A stretch of DNA of 64,000 nt from contig NZ_BMOI01000011.1 of NCBI RefSeq assembly GCF_014646995.1, forward strand, positions 78,180 through 142,179, written 5' to 3'. This stretch comes from Curtobacterium luteum (GTDB taxonomy: Bacteria; Actinomycetota; Actinomycetes; Actinomycetales; Microbacteriaceae). Of this stretch, positions 26,212 to 35,059 are shown piece after piece (position 1 is the stretch's first letter; every line of letters begins with the position of its first letter). The translations under genes and the position numbers were made by a program. The notes below the pieces were generated by a model, which saw nothing but the letters and a program-made list of their open reading frames with translations, was not told the DNA's origin and did not search any database.

Positions 26212-27750
26212 GTGAGCACCCCGCGGAACGACCTCCCCCCGAAGCGGACCACCCGCCCCTCGACCCGCGGCACGCACCCGCGGCGGGGGTCGTCCGTCGC
26301 CGGCCACCGTCGGGTCCGCCAGGCCCCGGTGCCCGAGCCGCAGCGGATCAGTGCGTACCGTCGCTGGTACGGCACGCTGCACCCGTCGCTCCAGCTCATC
26401 GGCCTCCAGCTCTGGATGCCGCTGTTCTTCATCGTGGGCTTCTGCCTCTGCTACGTCTTCGCGTTCCACGCGCCGCACCCGCACGACGTCCCGGTGGCCC
26501 TGGTCGGCAGCGACCCGACACTCGTCGCCGCAGTGGGCAAGGCCCTGCCCGGCGAGTACGTGTTCCACGTGTACGACTCCCTCGCGAGCGCGAAGCGGGA
26601 CGTGCTCGCGGGCAGCATGGCCGTCGCCTACGACCCGTCCGCCAACGAGTTCTTCAAGGCCAGCGCGCACCAGTTCCAGGTCGCCTCGCTCGTCCCCGCG
26701 ACGCTGTCCGCCGTGCTCGAGGCCGGCGGAACGGCGGCGCCGAGGATCACCGAGCTCGCCCCGCTCCCCACGTACGACGAGTACGGCACCGTGTCGATGT
26801 ACGTCATGCTCGCCTGGTGCATCGGCGGCTACATGGTCGCGATGTTCATCGGCATCATGGGCGGCCCGCTGCGGCACCGCACCCGGATGGCGGTGATCGT
26901 GATCGGCGGCCTCGTCATCTCGCTCATCACGAACACGCTCGCCGGCCCGGTCGTCGGCGCGATCCACGGGCACTTCGTCCCGCTCGTCCTCATCGCCTGG
27001 GGATGGATCGTCGCGATCGGCCTGGCGGTGAACGGCCTGAGCTACTTCGCCGGCCGGTTCATCGCCGCCCCGGCCATGATCTGCTTCGTCTTCCTGTCGA
27101 TGCCGTCCTCCGGCGGCGCCTACCCGAAGTGGTTCATGCCCGAGCCGTTCGCCTGGCTGAACAACGTGGTCGTCGGCTCGAGCATGGTCGACATGATCAA
27201 GCACCAGATCTACGGCGTCGGGGCGGGCCTCACCCGCGGGCTCGTCACGATGGCCTGCTACGCGGGGGCCGGGCTGGTGCTCATGTACGTCGGCAAGATG
27301 TGGTGGGAGCACCGCCGCATCCGCGCGATCGTGACCGGTCGGACGACGATGTTCCAGGACGCCCAGAACGCGAACCGCGAGTTCCTCGGCAAGCAGCGCG
27401 ACCAGGAGCTCGAGCGCCACGGCCTCACCTCGACCGAGACCGGCACGCTGACGGTCCTGCGCGACGACGAGTGGGAGGACGACCGCGCGAACGGCGACGT
27501 CTTCATGGGAGGTCGGGACGGCCTCGAGACCGACAGCACGCCGACGGGCCGCATCCCGGTGGTCCGCTCCGGCGAGCGCGGAGGCCCTGCGGGCCGGCCG
27601 GGAGGCACGACCGCCGGACCGCGCACACGTCCGGTCCCGCGGGTGGACGCGTCGCGCGCGCCGGTCCGGTCCGACGCGCCGGCGCGCTCGGGCGCACGGC
27701 CCGGCGGCACGGTCGAGGACCGTCCGCACGGTCGGCACGCGGACCGCTGA
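26212..27750 (+). CDS. ABC-2-type permease-like / YhgE-Pip-like membrane protein
   Basis: A 512-residue membrane protein. After a basic N-terminus comes one helix (LWMPLFFIVGFCLCYVFAF), an outside domain of about 160 residues, and then about five helices (YVMLAWCIGGYMVAMFIGIM; VIVIGGLVISLITNTLAG; VLIAWGWIVAIGLAVNGLSY; MICFVFLSMPSSGG; GLVTMACYAGAGLVLMYVG). This is the topology of ABC-2 permeases and of the YhgE/Pip group. No ATPase gene is adjacent. The last 110 residues are Arg/Pro/Gly-rich and probably disordered. AGGAG lies 11 bases before the GTG and TATCCT is about 35 bases upstream. Confidence 0.7.
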   Translation: MSTPRNDLPPKRTTRPSTRGTHPRRGSSVAGHRRVRQAPVPEPQRISAYRRWYGTLHPSLQLIGLQLWMPLFFIVGFCLCYVFAFHAPHPHDVPVALVGSDPTLVAAVGKALPGEYVFHVYDSLASAKRDVLAGSMAVAYDPSANEFFKASAHQFQVASLVPATLSAVLEAGGTAAPRITELAPLPTYDEYGTVSMYVMLAWCIGGYMVAMFIGIMGGPLRHRTRMAVIVIGGLVISLITNTLAGPVVGAIHGHFVPLVLIAWGWIVAIGLAVNGLSYFAGRFIAAPAMICFVFLSMPSSGGAYPKWFMPEPFAWLNNVVVGSSMVDMIKHQIYGVGAGLTRGLVTMACYAGAGLVLMYVGKMWWEHRRIRAIVTGRTTMFQDAQNANREFLGKQRDQELERHGLTSTETGTLTVLRDDEWEDDRANGDVFMGGRDGLETDSTPTGRIPVVRSGERGGPAGRPGGTTAGPRTRPVPRVDASRAPVRSDAPARSGARPGGTVEDRPHGRHADR

Positions 27751-27804
27751 CGCCGGTCGGAGCGGGGGGCGGTCGTCCGTGACGCCGGGCGTATCCTTGG
27801 GGCC

Positions 27805-28092
27805 ATGACCCCGCGCATCGCCTGGCACCGCGTCCTCGTCACCGTCGTCGTCGTGTTCCTGGCGCTGGCGGTCGTGTTCTACGCGCTGAGCGTGTTCCTC
27901 GCCCCCGCCGACGGACGGAACACCGCCGGGCTCTTCGTCGGTTGGGCGATGTTCGCGATGATCGGCGCGATCGGGGTCGGCATCGTGGACTTCTTCGTCC
28001 GCCCGCTCGGCGGCCGGAGCGGTGACGCGGACGTCATGGCCGCCGCCGAGGAGGCGCGGACGGGCAGCACCCGGACGCAGCAGGCCCGCTGA
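27805..28092 (+). CDS. Small membrane protein of unknown function
   Basis: 95 residues with two membrane helices, VLVTVVVVFLALAVVFYALSVFLA and LFVGWAMFAMIGAIGVGIVDFFV, and a polar C-terminal tail. No family recognised. TATCCT ends 7 bases before the ATG with no Shine-Dalgarno, so it is a leaderless candidate with its own promoter. It converges with the NUDIX gene 15 bases away. Confidence 0.7.
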   Translation: MTPRIAWHRVLVTVVVVFLALAVVFYALSVFLAPADGRNTAGLFVGWAMFAMIGAIGVGIVDFFVRPLGGRSGDADVMAAAEEARTGSTRTQQAR

Positions 28093-28107
28093 CCCCGCGC
28101 GGAGCGC

Positions 28108-28614
28108 TCAGCCGTCGGACCCGGTGAACCCGGCGACCGTGGCGTTGTCCTCCGCGAACGTGAACCGTGCGCGGACCCGGCCGCCGTCGAGCACGCCGGG
28201 CAGCCAGTACTTGGCGTCGTCCCACATCGCGCCGTAGGGCACGGCGTCGACCGGGATCCAGCGGGGTTCGAGCTCGTCGCTGCCCGTCGGGCTCCCCTGC
28301 CAGCGGCGGCAGACGAACACGTCCGAGACCTGTGACCAGGACGGCCGGAACGGGAACCGGTAGTCGAGCGTGCCACGTGCCTCCAGGTCGGCCGGGTCGA
28401 GCCGCAGGCCGACCTCCTCGGCCACCTCGCGGACCGCGGTGTCGACCGCGGCCTCGCCGGGTTCGCGCTTGCCGCCGGGTCCCACCAGCCGGCCGGTCCC
28501 GAGGCCCCGCCGCTTCTCGCCGAGGAGCACCTCGGGTCCGTCGGCACCGTCCCGCAGGAGGTAGACGACGACCACCGCCGGGTGCTGGATCGTGCGGTCC
28601 GCGCGTTCGGTCAC
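28108..28614 (-). CDS. NUDIX hydrolase (MutT-like)
   Basis: A 168-residue hydrolase of nucleoside diphosphates linked to another moiety. The complete Nudix box G-x5-E-x7-REUxEExGU is GKREPGEAAVDTAVREVAEE followed by VGL, starting near residue 47, preceded by RGLGTGRLVGPGG. The C-terminal part (EDNATVAGFTGSDG) resembles enzymes that clean oxidised purine nucleotides, but the substrate is not fixed by sequence. The GTG at 28614 is preceded by CACACT at 6 bases; the G-rich run lies too close to act as a normal Shine-Dalgarno. It is divergent from the next locus with only 27 bases between start codons. Confidence 0.88.
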   Translation of the reverse strand: MTERADRTIQHPAVVVVYLLRDGADGPEVLLGEKRRGLGTGRLVGPGGKREPGEAAVDTAVREVAEEVGLRLDPADLEARGTLDYRFPFRPSWSQVSDVFVCRRWQGSPTGSDELEPRWIPVDAVPYGAMWDDAKYWLPGVLDGGRVRARFTFAEDNATVAGFTGSDG

Positions 28615-28620
28615 CCCTCC

Positions 28621-28635
28621 AGTGTGGCGTACGCT
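28621..28635. promoter_or_regulatory. Back-to-back leaderless promoters
   Basis: CACACT (28621-28626, minus) lies 6 bases from the NUDIX GTG; TACGCT (28630-28635, plus) lies 6 bases from the ATG at 28642. The two -10 boxes are 3 bases apart, so each -35 zone falls in or near the other coding region. Confidence 0.45.
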
Positions 28636-28641
28636 CGTTCC

Positions 28642-28674
28642 ATGGCAGGCGTGCTGCGGGGGCATCATGGCTGA
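28642..28674 (+). CDS. Possible 10-codon leader peptide (uORF)
   Basis: Reads MAGVLRGHHG and then TGA. It would be the first reading frame on a transcript from TACGCT at 28630-28635. Its stop overlaps the start of the 116-residue gene (ATG at 28667), which would couple the two. Short and unproven. Confidence 0.35.
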   Translation: MAGVLRGHHG

Positions 28675-29017
28675 GTCCCGCAGGACGGGGCGCAGCCTCG
28701 AAGTGCTGCGTGCCGAGGCCGCCGAGGAGATCTCGATGCTCGTCGAGCACCGGAGCCGCCAGGGTGAGGACCCGTGGGACTTCATGCCGACGCTGCCGAC
28801 CGTCGACGAGCAGGTCGTGCTCATCCTCCGCGCCGACTCCCTCGAGCTCGACGCCGCGATCGGTGCACGGAGCGCGCAGTGGTCGATGCACCCGGCGTCC
28901 GGCCAGGGCACCTCGATGGGTGAGGAGTACCACCGGCTCCGGCGCATCGCCATGCAGCACCCGGAGCTCACCGCCGCCGTCTGGAAGCTCATCGGGGCGC
29001 TCCCCGACGCCGGCTGA
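28667..29017 (+). CDS. Hypothetical protein, 116 residues
   Basis: No family recognised. It is soluble and mostly helical, with an acidic first half (LEVLRAEAAEEISMLVEHRS), a central DPWDFMPTLPTVDEQVVLIL and a helical end (RLRRIAMQHPELTAAVWKLI). The ATG at 28667 has GCGGGGG six bases upstream. It overlaps in another frame the last codons of a possible leader peptide, and it precedes pabC by 43 bases on the same strand. Confidence 0.7.
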   Translation: MAESRRTGRSLEVLRAEAAEEISMLVEHRSRQGEDPWDFMPTLPTVDEQVVLILRADSLELDAAIGARSAQWSMHPASGQGTSMGEEYHRLRRIAMQHPELTAAVWKLIGALPDAG

Positions 29018-29060
29018 CGGCCCGGTGGAGGCGCCAGCCGCGCTGCGGTTGGATGGGGAC

Positions 29061-29951
29061 ATGACCGAAACCGTCCTCGCGATCCTCAACCAGCCCTCCC
29101 GCGACGCTGCGCCGCACGACCCGGACGCCGACGCGTTCTGGTTCGCCGCACCGCTCGAGGAGCACGTGCAGGTCCAGGACCTCGGGGTCATCCGTGGCGA
29201 CGGCGTGTTCGAGACCATCACCGTGGTGCACGGTCGGCCGCAGGCGCTCGAGCCGCACCTCGCGCGGTTCGAGCGGTCCGCCCGCATGCTCGACCTGCCC
29301 GTGCCGGACGCCGGGGCCTGGCGGCGGACGATCGAGGCGGTGTGCGCCGAGCTCGACCCGGTCCGCGAGGGCTTCGTGAAGACCGTCTACACGCGCGGGG
29401 TCGAGGGGTCGGACCGGCCGACGGGCTGGGCGTACGCGGCACCCTCCGGGGACCAGACCCCCGCACGGACCGAGGGCATCTCCGTCGTCACGCTCGACCG
29501 CGGGTACCGGCACGACGTCGAGCGGACGTCGCCGTGGCTGCTGCAGGGCGCGAAGACCCTGTCGTACGCGGTGAACATGGCGGCGCTGCGCGAGGCCGGC
29601 CGTCGCGGGGCCGACGACGCGCTGTTCGTGTCGACGGACGGCTACGTGCTCGAGGGCACCCGGGCGAACCTGGTCATGTCCGTCGGTGGCCGGCTCGTGA
29701 CGCCCCGGACCGACATCGGCATCCTCGCCGGCACCACGCAGGCCGACGTCTTCCGCTTCGCCGAGGACGCCGGGATGGACACCTCCTACGAGCTCGTGAC
29801 GCTGGCGGACCTCGACGCTGCCGACGCCCTCTGGCTCGTGTCGAGCGTCCGGCAGGCGGCTCCCCTCCGGTCCGTCAACGGGGTCACGCGGGCGATGGAC
29901 CTGCCCCTGACCGAGCGCATCAACGAGTTCCTGCTGTCGCGCGAGGCGTGA
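29061..29951 (+). CDS. pabC: Aminodeoxychorismate lyase / class IV PLP aminotransferase
   Basis: A 296-residue fold-type IV PLP enzyme. The catalytic lysine is in LLQGAKTLSYAVNMAALREA (about residue 170). The GDGVFETITV motif, the Glu of YVLEGTRANLVM and the phosphate-binding GILAGTTQADVFRFAE are all present. 4-amino-4-deoxychorismate lyase, the p-aminobenzoate step of folate synthesis, is the best guess; branched-chain or D-amino acid aminotransferase activity cannot be excluded. A pabB-like gene is 23 kb away in the same window. TTGGAT ends 6 bases before the ATG. Confidence 0.82.
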   Translation: MTETVLAILNQPSRDAAPHDPDADAFWFAAPLEEHVQVQDLGVIRGDGVFETITVVHGRPQALEPHLARFERSARMLDLPVPDAGAWRRTIEAVCAELDPVREGFVKTVYTRGVEGSDRPTGWAYAAPSGDQTPARTEGISVVTLDRGYRHDVERTSPWLLQGAKTLSYAVNMAALREAGRRGADDALFVSTDGYVLEGTRANLVMSVGGRLVTPRTDIGILAGTTQADVFRFAEDAGMDTSYELVTLADLDAADALWLVSSVRQAAPLRSVNGVTRAMDLPLTERINEFLLSREA

Positions 29952-30000
29952 CCGTTCCGCTGGGTCCGCGCGGGGACCGCGCGACCCGACCGGACGACGG

Positions 30001-30036
30001 ACGGGAGGCCCGTGGCGGCGTCGCCACGTCCTCCCT
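30001..30036. repeat. Family A palindrome, degenerate copy
   Basis: GGGAGG-N2-CGTGGCG and CGCCACG-N2-CTCCC face each other around GCGT, in the 159-base spacer between pabC and the convergent amidohydrolase. Confidence 0.55.
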
Positions 30037-30110
30037 CGCAGGCTCGGTCGGCGCGCCCGGCGCATCGCTCCGCGATGCCGCCGAGCCGGACGCGCCCGTC
30101 CGTCAGGCGG

Positions 30111-31310
30111 TCACCAGCGGTCGCTGGTGACGCCCTGACCGTCGACCCACTCGAAGACCTGGGCGCCCTCGATCCAGACGCGCGTCGCGCGGCTGGTCGC
30201 CGCGAGCGGGTCGCCGTCCCAGAGGACGAGGTCGGCGTCGTACCCGGGTTCGAGACGACCGACGCGGTCGCCGAAGCCGAGGATGTCGGCCGGGTTGGTC
30301 GTGAGCGCCTCGAGCGCGGTCTGCCACGGCAGCCCCTCCTTGACGGCGGCCGTGGCCTGGTCGACGAGCATGTTGATCGGCACCACCGGCGCGTCCGTCG
30401 TGATGGCGACCCGGACGCCCGCCGCGGCGATCGTGGCGAGGTTCGGGATGCCGCGGTCGCGGAGCTCCACCTTCGAGCGGCTCGTGAAGAGCGGGCCGTA
30501 GATCACCGGGATCGCCTTCTCGGCGAGCACGTCGGCGATCTTGTGCGCCTCGGTGCCGTGGTTCACGACGAGGCGGTAGCCGAACTCCTCGGCGAGCCGG
30601 ATCGCGGTCGCGATGTCGTCGTGGCGGTGGGTGTGCTGGTCCCAGGCGAGCTCGCCGTCGAGGACACGCACGAGCGTCTCCTTCGTGAGGTCGCGAGCGA
30701 ACGGGTCGCCCTTCGCCTCGGCCGCGTCACGGGCTGCACGGTAGTTCTGGGCCTCGACGAACGCGTCGCGGATGATCTTGGCGACGCCGAGCCGCGTCGA
30801 GGGCGTCTGGCCCTTGCCGCCGTACACGCGCTTGGGGTTCTCGCCGAGGGCGCTCTTGACGCTCACCGAGTCGGAGATGAGCTGCTCGTCGATCGTCCGG
30901 CCGCCCCAGGTCTTGATCGCGACCGTCTGGCCGCCGATCGGGTTGCCGGACCCGGGCTTGACGACGATGCTCGTGACGCCGCCGGCGAGCGCGTCGCGGA
31001 AGCCCTCGTCCTGGATGTCGACGGCGTCGATCGCGCGCACGCCGGCCATGTTCGGGCCGGTCATCTCGTTCGTGTCGTTGCCGGCCTCGCCGTTGGCCTC
31101 CTCGTGGATGCCGACGTGCCCGTGCGCCTCGACGAACCCGGGGACGAGCCACGCTCCGGCCGCGTCCACGACCGGGAGCCCCGGCGGCGGTGTCACCTCC
31201 GGTCCGATCGCGGTGATCCTGCCGTCCTCGACGACGACCGTCCCGCCGTCGAACTCCGGGGAGGTGACGGGGACGACGTGGGCACCGGTGATGGCGAAGG
31301 AGTTGGTCAT
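30111..31310 (-). CDS. Amidohydrolase family protein
   Basis: A 399-residue metal-dependent hydrolase of the imidazolonepropionase/dihydroorotase-like group. The N-terminal metal motif H-x-H is in VPGFVEAHGHVGIHEE, a later metal His is in ELAWDQHTHRHDD, then LVVNHGTEAHK, and the conserved Asp is in RVAITTDAPVVP. The closing PADILGFGDRVGRLEPGYDA and DLVLWDGDPLA are typical of this superfamily. The substrate is unknown. No partner gene is adjacent; the Fic gene is divergent. Confidence 0.9.
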   Translation of the reverse strand: MTNSFAITGAHVVPVTSPEFDGGTVVVEDGRITAIGPEVTPPPGLPVVDAAGAWLVPGFVEAHGHVGIHEEANGEAGNDTNEMTGPNMAGVRAIDAVDIQDEGFRDALAGGVTSIVVKPGSGNPIGGQTVAIKTWGGRTIDEQLISDSVSVKSALGENPKRVYGGKGQTPSTRLGVAKIIRDAFVEAQNYRAARDAAEAKGDPFARDLTKETLVRVLDGELAWDQHTHRHDDIATAIRLAEEFGYRLVVNHGTEAHKIADVLAEKAIPVIYGPLFTSRSKVELRDRGIPNLATIAAAGVRVAITTDAPVVPINMLVDQATAAVKEGLPWQTALEALTTNPADILGFGDRVGRLEPGYDADLVLWDGDPLAATSRATRVWIEGAQVFEWVDGQGVTSDRW

Positions 31311-31416
31311 GGCTCCACGCTAGCGAGCCGGCGCTCCACGCATACGACATCTGGATTCCTGGCGACGAGTGACGCGGGCGCCGTACCGTCCTCGTGCGCC
31401 GACCCCTGGAGGAACC

Positions 31417-32637
31417 GTGGACCACGCCGAGTCACCCGCCCACCGTCCACCGTGGCCCGTGCACACGACGGTCCTCCGGCCCTGGCGCAGCGGCCAGCGC
31501 GGGCCGAGGGCCGACCGCCTCGTCACCGCCGTCACCGCCTCGGTCCCACCGCGGATCGCCGCTGCCGGGTGGACCCCGGACGTCGGCACCGAGCAGCTGC
31601 TCGCGCACGCCGCACACGCGCTCCGGGTCCTCGACGCCGAGCACGGACACGCACTCGCGGGGCTGTCCTCCCTGCTCGTCCGGACCGAGGCCGTGACCTC
31701 CTCGCGGATCGAGCTCGAGCAGGCGACCATCGACGACGTCGCCCGGGCGTCCGTCGGCGGCCGGGCGAACCCGAGTGCCACGCTGGTCGTCCGGGCCGGC
31801 GCCGCGCTCGGACGACTCGCGGCGATCGCGCCCGGCGGGACGATCACCGAGTCCGCGGTGCTCGACGCCCACCGGGTCCTCATGGCCGACGACCCGGTGG
31901 ACGGCCGGTACGCGGGCCGCTGGCGGGACGTCCAGAACTGGATCGGCGGCGGGGCCAGCCCGCGGCTGGCGTCGTACGTCCCGCCGCCCGCCGACGAGGT
32001 CCCGGCGCTCATGGCGGACCTCCTCGCCTTCGCCCACCGCGACGACCTCCACCCGATCGCGCAGGCCGCACTCGTCCACGCGCAGTTCGCGTCGGTGCAC
32101 CCGTTCACCGACGGCAACGGTCGGATCGGTCGGGCGCTCGTCGCGGCCGTGCTCCGGTGCCGCGGGCTCGGGCTGCGCGTCACGGCACCGGTCGCGGTCG
32201 TGCTCGCGGCGGAGCGGGACCGCTACTTCGGCCTGCTCGAGGCGTACCGGACCGGACCGGTCGACGACCTCGTCCGTGACCTCGCCATCGCGATCGGCAC
32301 CGTGTGTGACGAAGCGACGACGACCGCGCTCCTGCTCGCCGAGCACCGCGCGTGGCTCGCCACCCTCGGACTCCCGGCCGCCCTCGCGCACGTCCTCGGC
32401 CATGAGCCGTTCGTCTCCGAGGACACGCTCGAGCGCCTGCTCCCCGCGGGGATCGAGCCCACGGTCACGCGACTGTGCGGCGTCGGGGTGCTCCTGCCCC
32501 TCACCGCCCGACGGCGCGACCGTGTCTGGCGGGTCGTCGGCGTCGCGGCGGAGCTCGAGGCCTTCGTCGAGCGGGTCACCGACGCCGTGCGTGCCCGGCA
32601 GGTGCCGCTGCCCGCGCCCGTCGGGGCCTGCGCATAG
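31417..32637 (+). CDS. Fic family protein (adenylyltransferase)
   Basis: A 406-residue Fic protein that transfers AMP or another phosphate group to target hydroxyls. The catalytic loop HPFTDGNGRIGR (H-P-F-x-x-G-N-G-R-x-x-R) is complete near residue 228. The N-terminal inhibitory helix is class II: VTSSRIELEQ fits S-x-x-x-E, but the residue after Glu is Leu rather than Gly or Asn. A C-terminal winged-helix-like region (VSEDTLERLLPAGIEPTVTR) follows. GGAGG lies 4 bases before the GTG, and TACCGT is 27 bases upstream. No antitoxin gene is next to it, as expected when the inhibitory helix is built in. Confidence 0.92.
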   Translation: MDHAESPAHRPPWPVHTTVLRPWRSGQRGPRADRLVTAVTASVPPRIAAAGWTPDVGTEQLLAHAAHALRVLDAEHGHALAGLSSLLVRTEAVTSSRIELEQATIDDVARASVGGRANPSATLVVRAGAALGRLAAIAPGGTITESAVLDAHRVLMADDPVDGRYAGRWRDVQNWIGGGASPRLASYVPPPADEVPALMADLLAFAHRDDLHPIAQAALVHAQFASVHPFTDGNGRIGRALVAAVLRCRGLGLRVTAPVAVVLAAERDRYFGLLEAYRTGPVDDLVRDLAIAIGTVCDEATTTALLLAEHRAWLATLGLPAALAHVLGHEPFVSEDTLERLLPAGIEPTVTRLCGVGVLLPLTARRRDRVWRVVGVAAELEAFVERVTDAVRARQVPLPAPVGACA

Positions 32638-32646
32638 GGTGGGGGC

Positions 32647-34827
32647 GTGAGCAGCGAGCACGAACAGGCCACCCCGCCCACCGCCGCGAAGCGCCCGGTC
32701 ACCCGGTCGCACCACGGCATCGACTTCGTCGACGACTACGAGTGGCTGCGTGACAAGGAGTCGCCGGAGACGCTCGCGTACCTCGAAGCCGAGAACGCCT
32801 GGACCGAGGCGCAGACCGAGCACCTCGCGCCCCTGCGCGACCGGATCTTCGGCGAGGTCAAGGCCCGCGTGCAGGAGACCGACCTCTCCGTTCCCGTCCG
32901 GATGGGTGACTGGTGGTACTTCACGCGGACGGCCGAGGGGTCGCAGTACGGCGTGCACTGCCGCGCACCGATCAGCGGTCCGGACGACTGGACGCCCCCG
33001 GCGATCGAGGCGTCGGCCGACGGCGGGACGACCCTCCCCGGCGAGGAGACCGTGCTCGACAGCAACGCCCTCGCGGACGGCCACGACTTCTTCTCGCTCG
33101 GCTCCTACGACATCACCGACGACGGCACGCGGCTCGTCTACGGCACTGACACCGCCGGCGACGAGCGCTACACGCTGCACGTCCGCGACCTGACGACAGG
33201 GCAGGACCTCGCCGACGAGATCCCCAACACCGGCGCCGGTGCCACGTTCGACCCCTCCGGACGCTTCGTCTTCTACCCGACCGTCGACGACTCCTGGCGG
33301 CCCGACCGCATCTGGCGTCACGCGGTCGGGACGCCGGCGTCCGAGGACGTCCTCGTGTTCGAGGAGCCGGACGACCGCTACTGGGTCGGCGTCGGCATCA
33401 CCCGGTCGTCGCAGTACATCGTCATCGAGCTCGGGTCGAAGATCACGTCCGAGGCCCTCGTGCTCGACGCGGCCGACCCGACCGGCGAGTTCCAGGTCGT
33501 CTGGCCGCGGCGCGAGGGTGTCGAGTACGAGATCGAGCACGCCATCGTCGGCGGCAGCGACCGCTTCCTGGTGCTGCACAACGACGGTGCGGAGAACTTC
33601 GAGCTCGTCGACGTGCCCGCGGACGACCCGACGTCCGAGCGTGACCGCCGTGTCGTCGTCGCCCACCACCCGGAGCGCCGCATCGAGTCCGTCGACGCGT
33701 TCGCCGGTCACCTCGCGCTCGAGTACCGGTCCGAGGCGCTCCCCCAGGTGGCGATCATCCCGATCGAGGACGACGGCTACGGGGATGCCCACGAGGTCCC
33801 GTTCGACGAGACGCTCTTCTCGGCCGGTCTCGGCGGCAACCCCGAGTGGGAGCAGCCGACGCTCCGGATCGGCTTCACGTCGTTCGTGACGCCGTCCGAG
33901 GTCAGCGACCTCGACCTGGCGACGGGCGAGGTGACGGTCCTCAAACGGCAGCCCGTGCTCGGTGGGTACGACCCGGCCGACTACGTCCAGGAGCGCGACT
34001 GGGCCACCGCGGCGGACGGCACGCGCGTCCCGATCTCGCTGGTCTGGCGACGGGACGCGGTCGACCCCGACCAGCCGGCACCGCTGCACCTGTACGGCTA
34101 CGGATCGTACGAGCACTCGATCGACCCGGGCTTCAGCGTCATGCGGCTCAGCATGCTCGACCGTGGCGTCGTGTTCGCCGTCGCGCACGTCCGCGGGGGC
34201 GGCGAGATGGGTCGGCACTGGTACGAGGACGGCAAGACCCTCACGAAGAAGAACACGTTCACCGACTTCGTCGCGGTCGCCGCCCACCTCATCGACTCCG
34301 GTCGCACCACCGCGGACCGGTTGGTCGCCGAGGGCGGCAGCGCGGGTGGACTCCTCATGGGTGCCGTCGCGAACCTGGCGCCGGAACGGTTCGCCGGCAT
34401 CCTCGCGGCCGTGCCGTTCGTGGACGCGCTGACGAGCATCCTCGACCCGGACCTCCCCCTGACGGTGATCGAGTGGGACGAGTGGGGCGACCCGCTCCAC
34501 GACCCCGAGGTCTACCGGTACATGAGCGAGTACTCGCCGTACGAGAACGTCCGCGACGACGTGCAGTACCCGAAGATCCTGGCGGTGACATCCATCAACG
34601 ACACCCGGGTGCTCTACGTCGAACCCGCGAAGTGGACCGCGCGACGGCGGGAGGTCGGCGCGCCGGTGCTGCTGAAGACCGAGATGGCGGCCGGACACGG
34701 CGGCGTGAGCGGTCGGTACGCGTCGTGGAAGGAGCGTGCGTTCGAGCTGGCGTGGCTCCTCGACGTCCTGGGGCTGGCCGAGGTGTCCCCTGCCGCTGCG
34801 GACGCCGAGCCCGTCGCCGCCGGATGA
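32647..34827 (+). CDS. ptrB: S9 family peptidase, oligopeptidase B-like
   Basis: A 726-residue serine peptidase that cuts short peptides after basic residues. A seven-bladed propeller (about residues 70-440) gates a C-terminal alpha/beta hydrolase domain. The nucleophile is Ser565 in LVAEGGSAGGLLMG, the Asp is in ILAVTSINDTRV and the His in EMAAGHGGVSGRYASW; family stretches LYGYGSYEHSIDPGF and AHVRGGGEMGRHWYEDGK are present. There is no signal peptide, so it is cytosolic. The proposed -10 TAGGGT (32635-32640) includes the stop codon of the Fic gene and ends 6 bases before the GTG. Confidence 0.93.
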   Translation: MSSEHEQATPPTAAKRPVTRSHHGIDFVDDYEWLRDKESPETLAYLEAENAWTEAQTEHLAPLRDRIFGEVKARVQETDLSVPVRMGDWWYFTRTAEGSQYGVHCRAPISGPDDWTPPAIEASADGGTTLPGEETVLDSNALADGHDFFSLGSYDITDDGTRLVYGTDTAGDERYTLHVRDLTTGQDLADEIPNTGAGATFDPSGRFVFYPTVDDSWRPDRIWRHAVGTPASEDVLVFEEPDDRYWVGVGITRSSQYIVIELGSKITSEALVLDAADPTGEFQVVWPRREGVEYEIEHAIVGGSDRFLVLHNDGAENFELVDVPADDPTSERDRRVVVAHHPERRIESVDAFAGHLALEYRSEALPQVAIIPIEDDGYGDAHEVPFDETLFSAGLGGNPEWEQPTLRIGFTSFVTPSEVSDLDLATGEVTVLKRQPVLGGYDPADYVQERDWATAADGTRVPISLVWRRDAVDPDQPAPLHLYGYGSYEHSIDPGFSVMRLSMLDRGVVFAVAHVRGGGEMGRHWYEDGKTLTKKNTFTDFVAVAAHLIDSGRTTADRLVAEGGSAGGLLMGAVANLAPERFAGILAAVPFVDALTSILDPDLPLTVIEWDEWGDPLHDPEVYRYMSEYSPYENVRDDVQYPKILAVTSINDTRVLYVEPAKWTARRREVGAPVLLKTEMAAGHGGVSGRYASWKERAFELAWLLDVLGLAEVSPAAADAEPVAAG

Positions 34828-35059
34828 CCGACGCCCTCGTCGTCATCGCCATGCAGGTCGGCGTCGTGCAGCCGCGGAGGGCTTCGACGTCACGCTCGTC
34901 GGTGACGCGCACACCACCCGGGGCGTCGTCCGCGACGAGTTGGTCGTGACGGCGGAGCAGATCATCGTCCACACGAACCACTCCCGGGCCGGACTCCGGG
35001 ACCCGGGACAGCGGTTCGACGTCGCCGATGCCGACGCGGTGGTGCTCACACGCGATTGA
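34824..35059 (+). pseudogene. Remnant of an isochorismatase-family (cysteine hydrolase) gene
   Basis: The first 51 bases read MTDALVVIAMQVGVVQP, the N-terminus of isochorismatase-like hydrolases, but the catalytic Asp of the usual VIDMQ is Ala. At about 34868 the sense passes to another frame: AAEGFDVTLVGDAHTTRGVV, the C-terminal part, running to a stop at 35059. About 100 central residues, including the catalytic Lys and Cys, are missing. The ATG overlaps the ptrB stop (ATGA), so it was once translationally coupled. Its tail overlaps the CHAD gene on the opposite strand by 14 bases. Confidence 0.75.
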
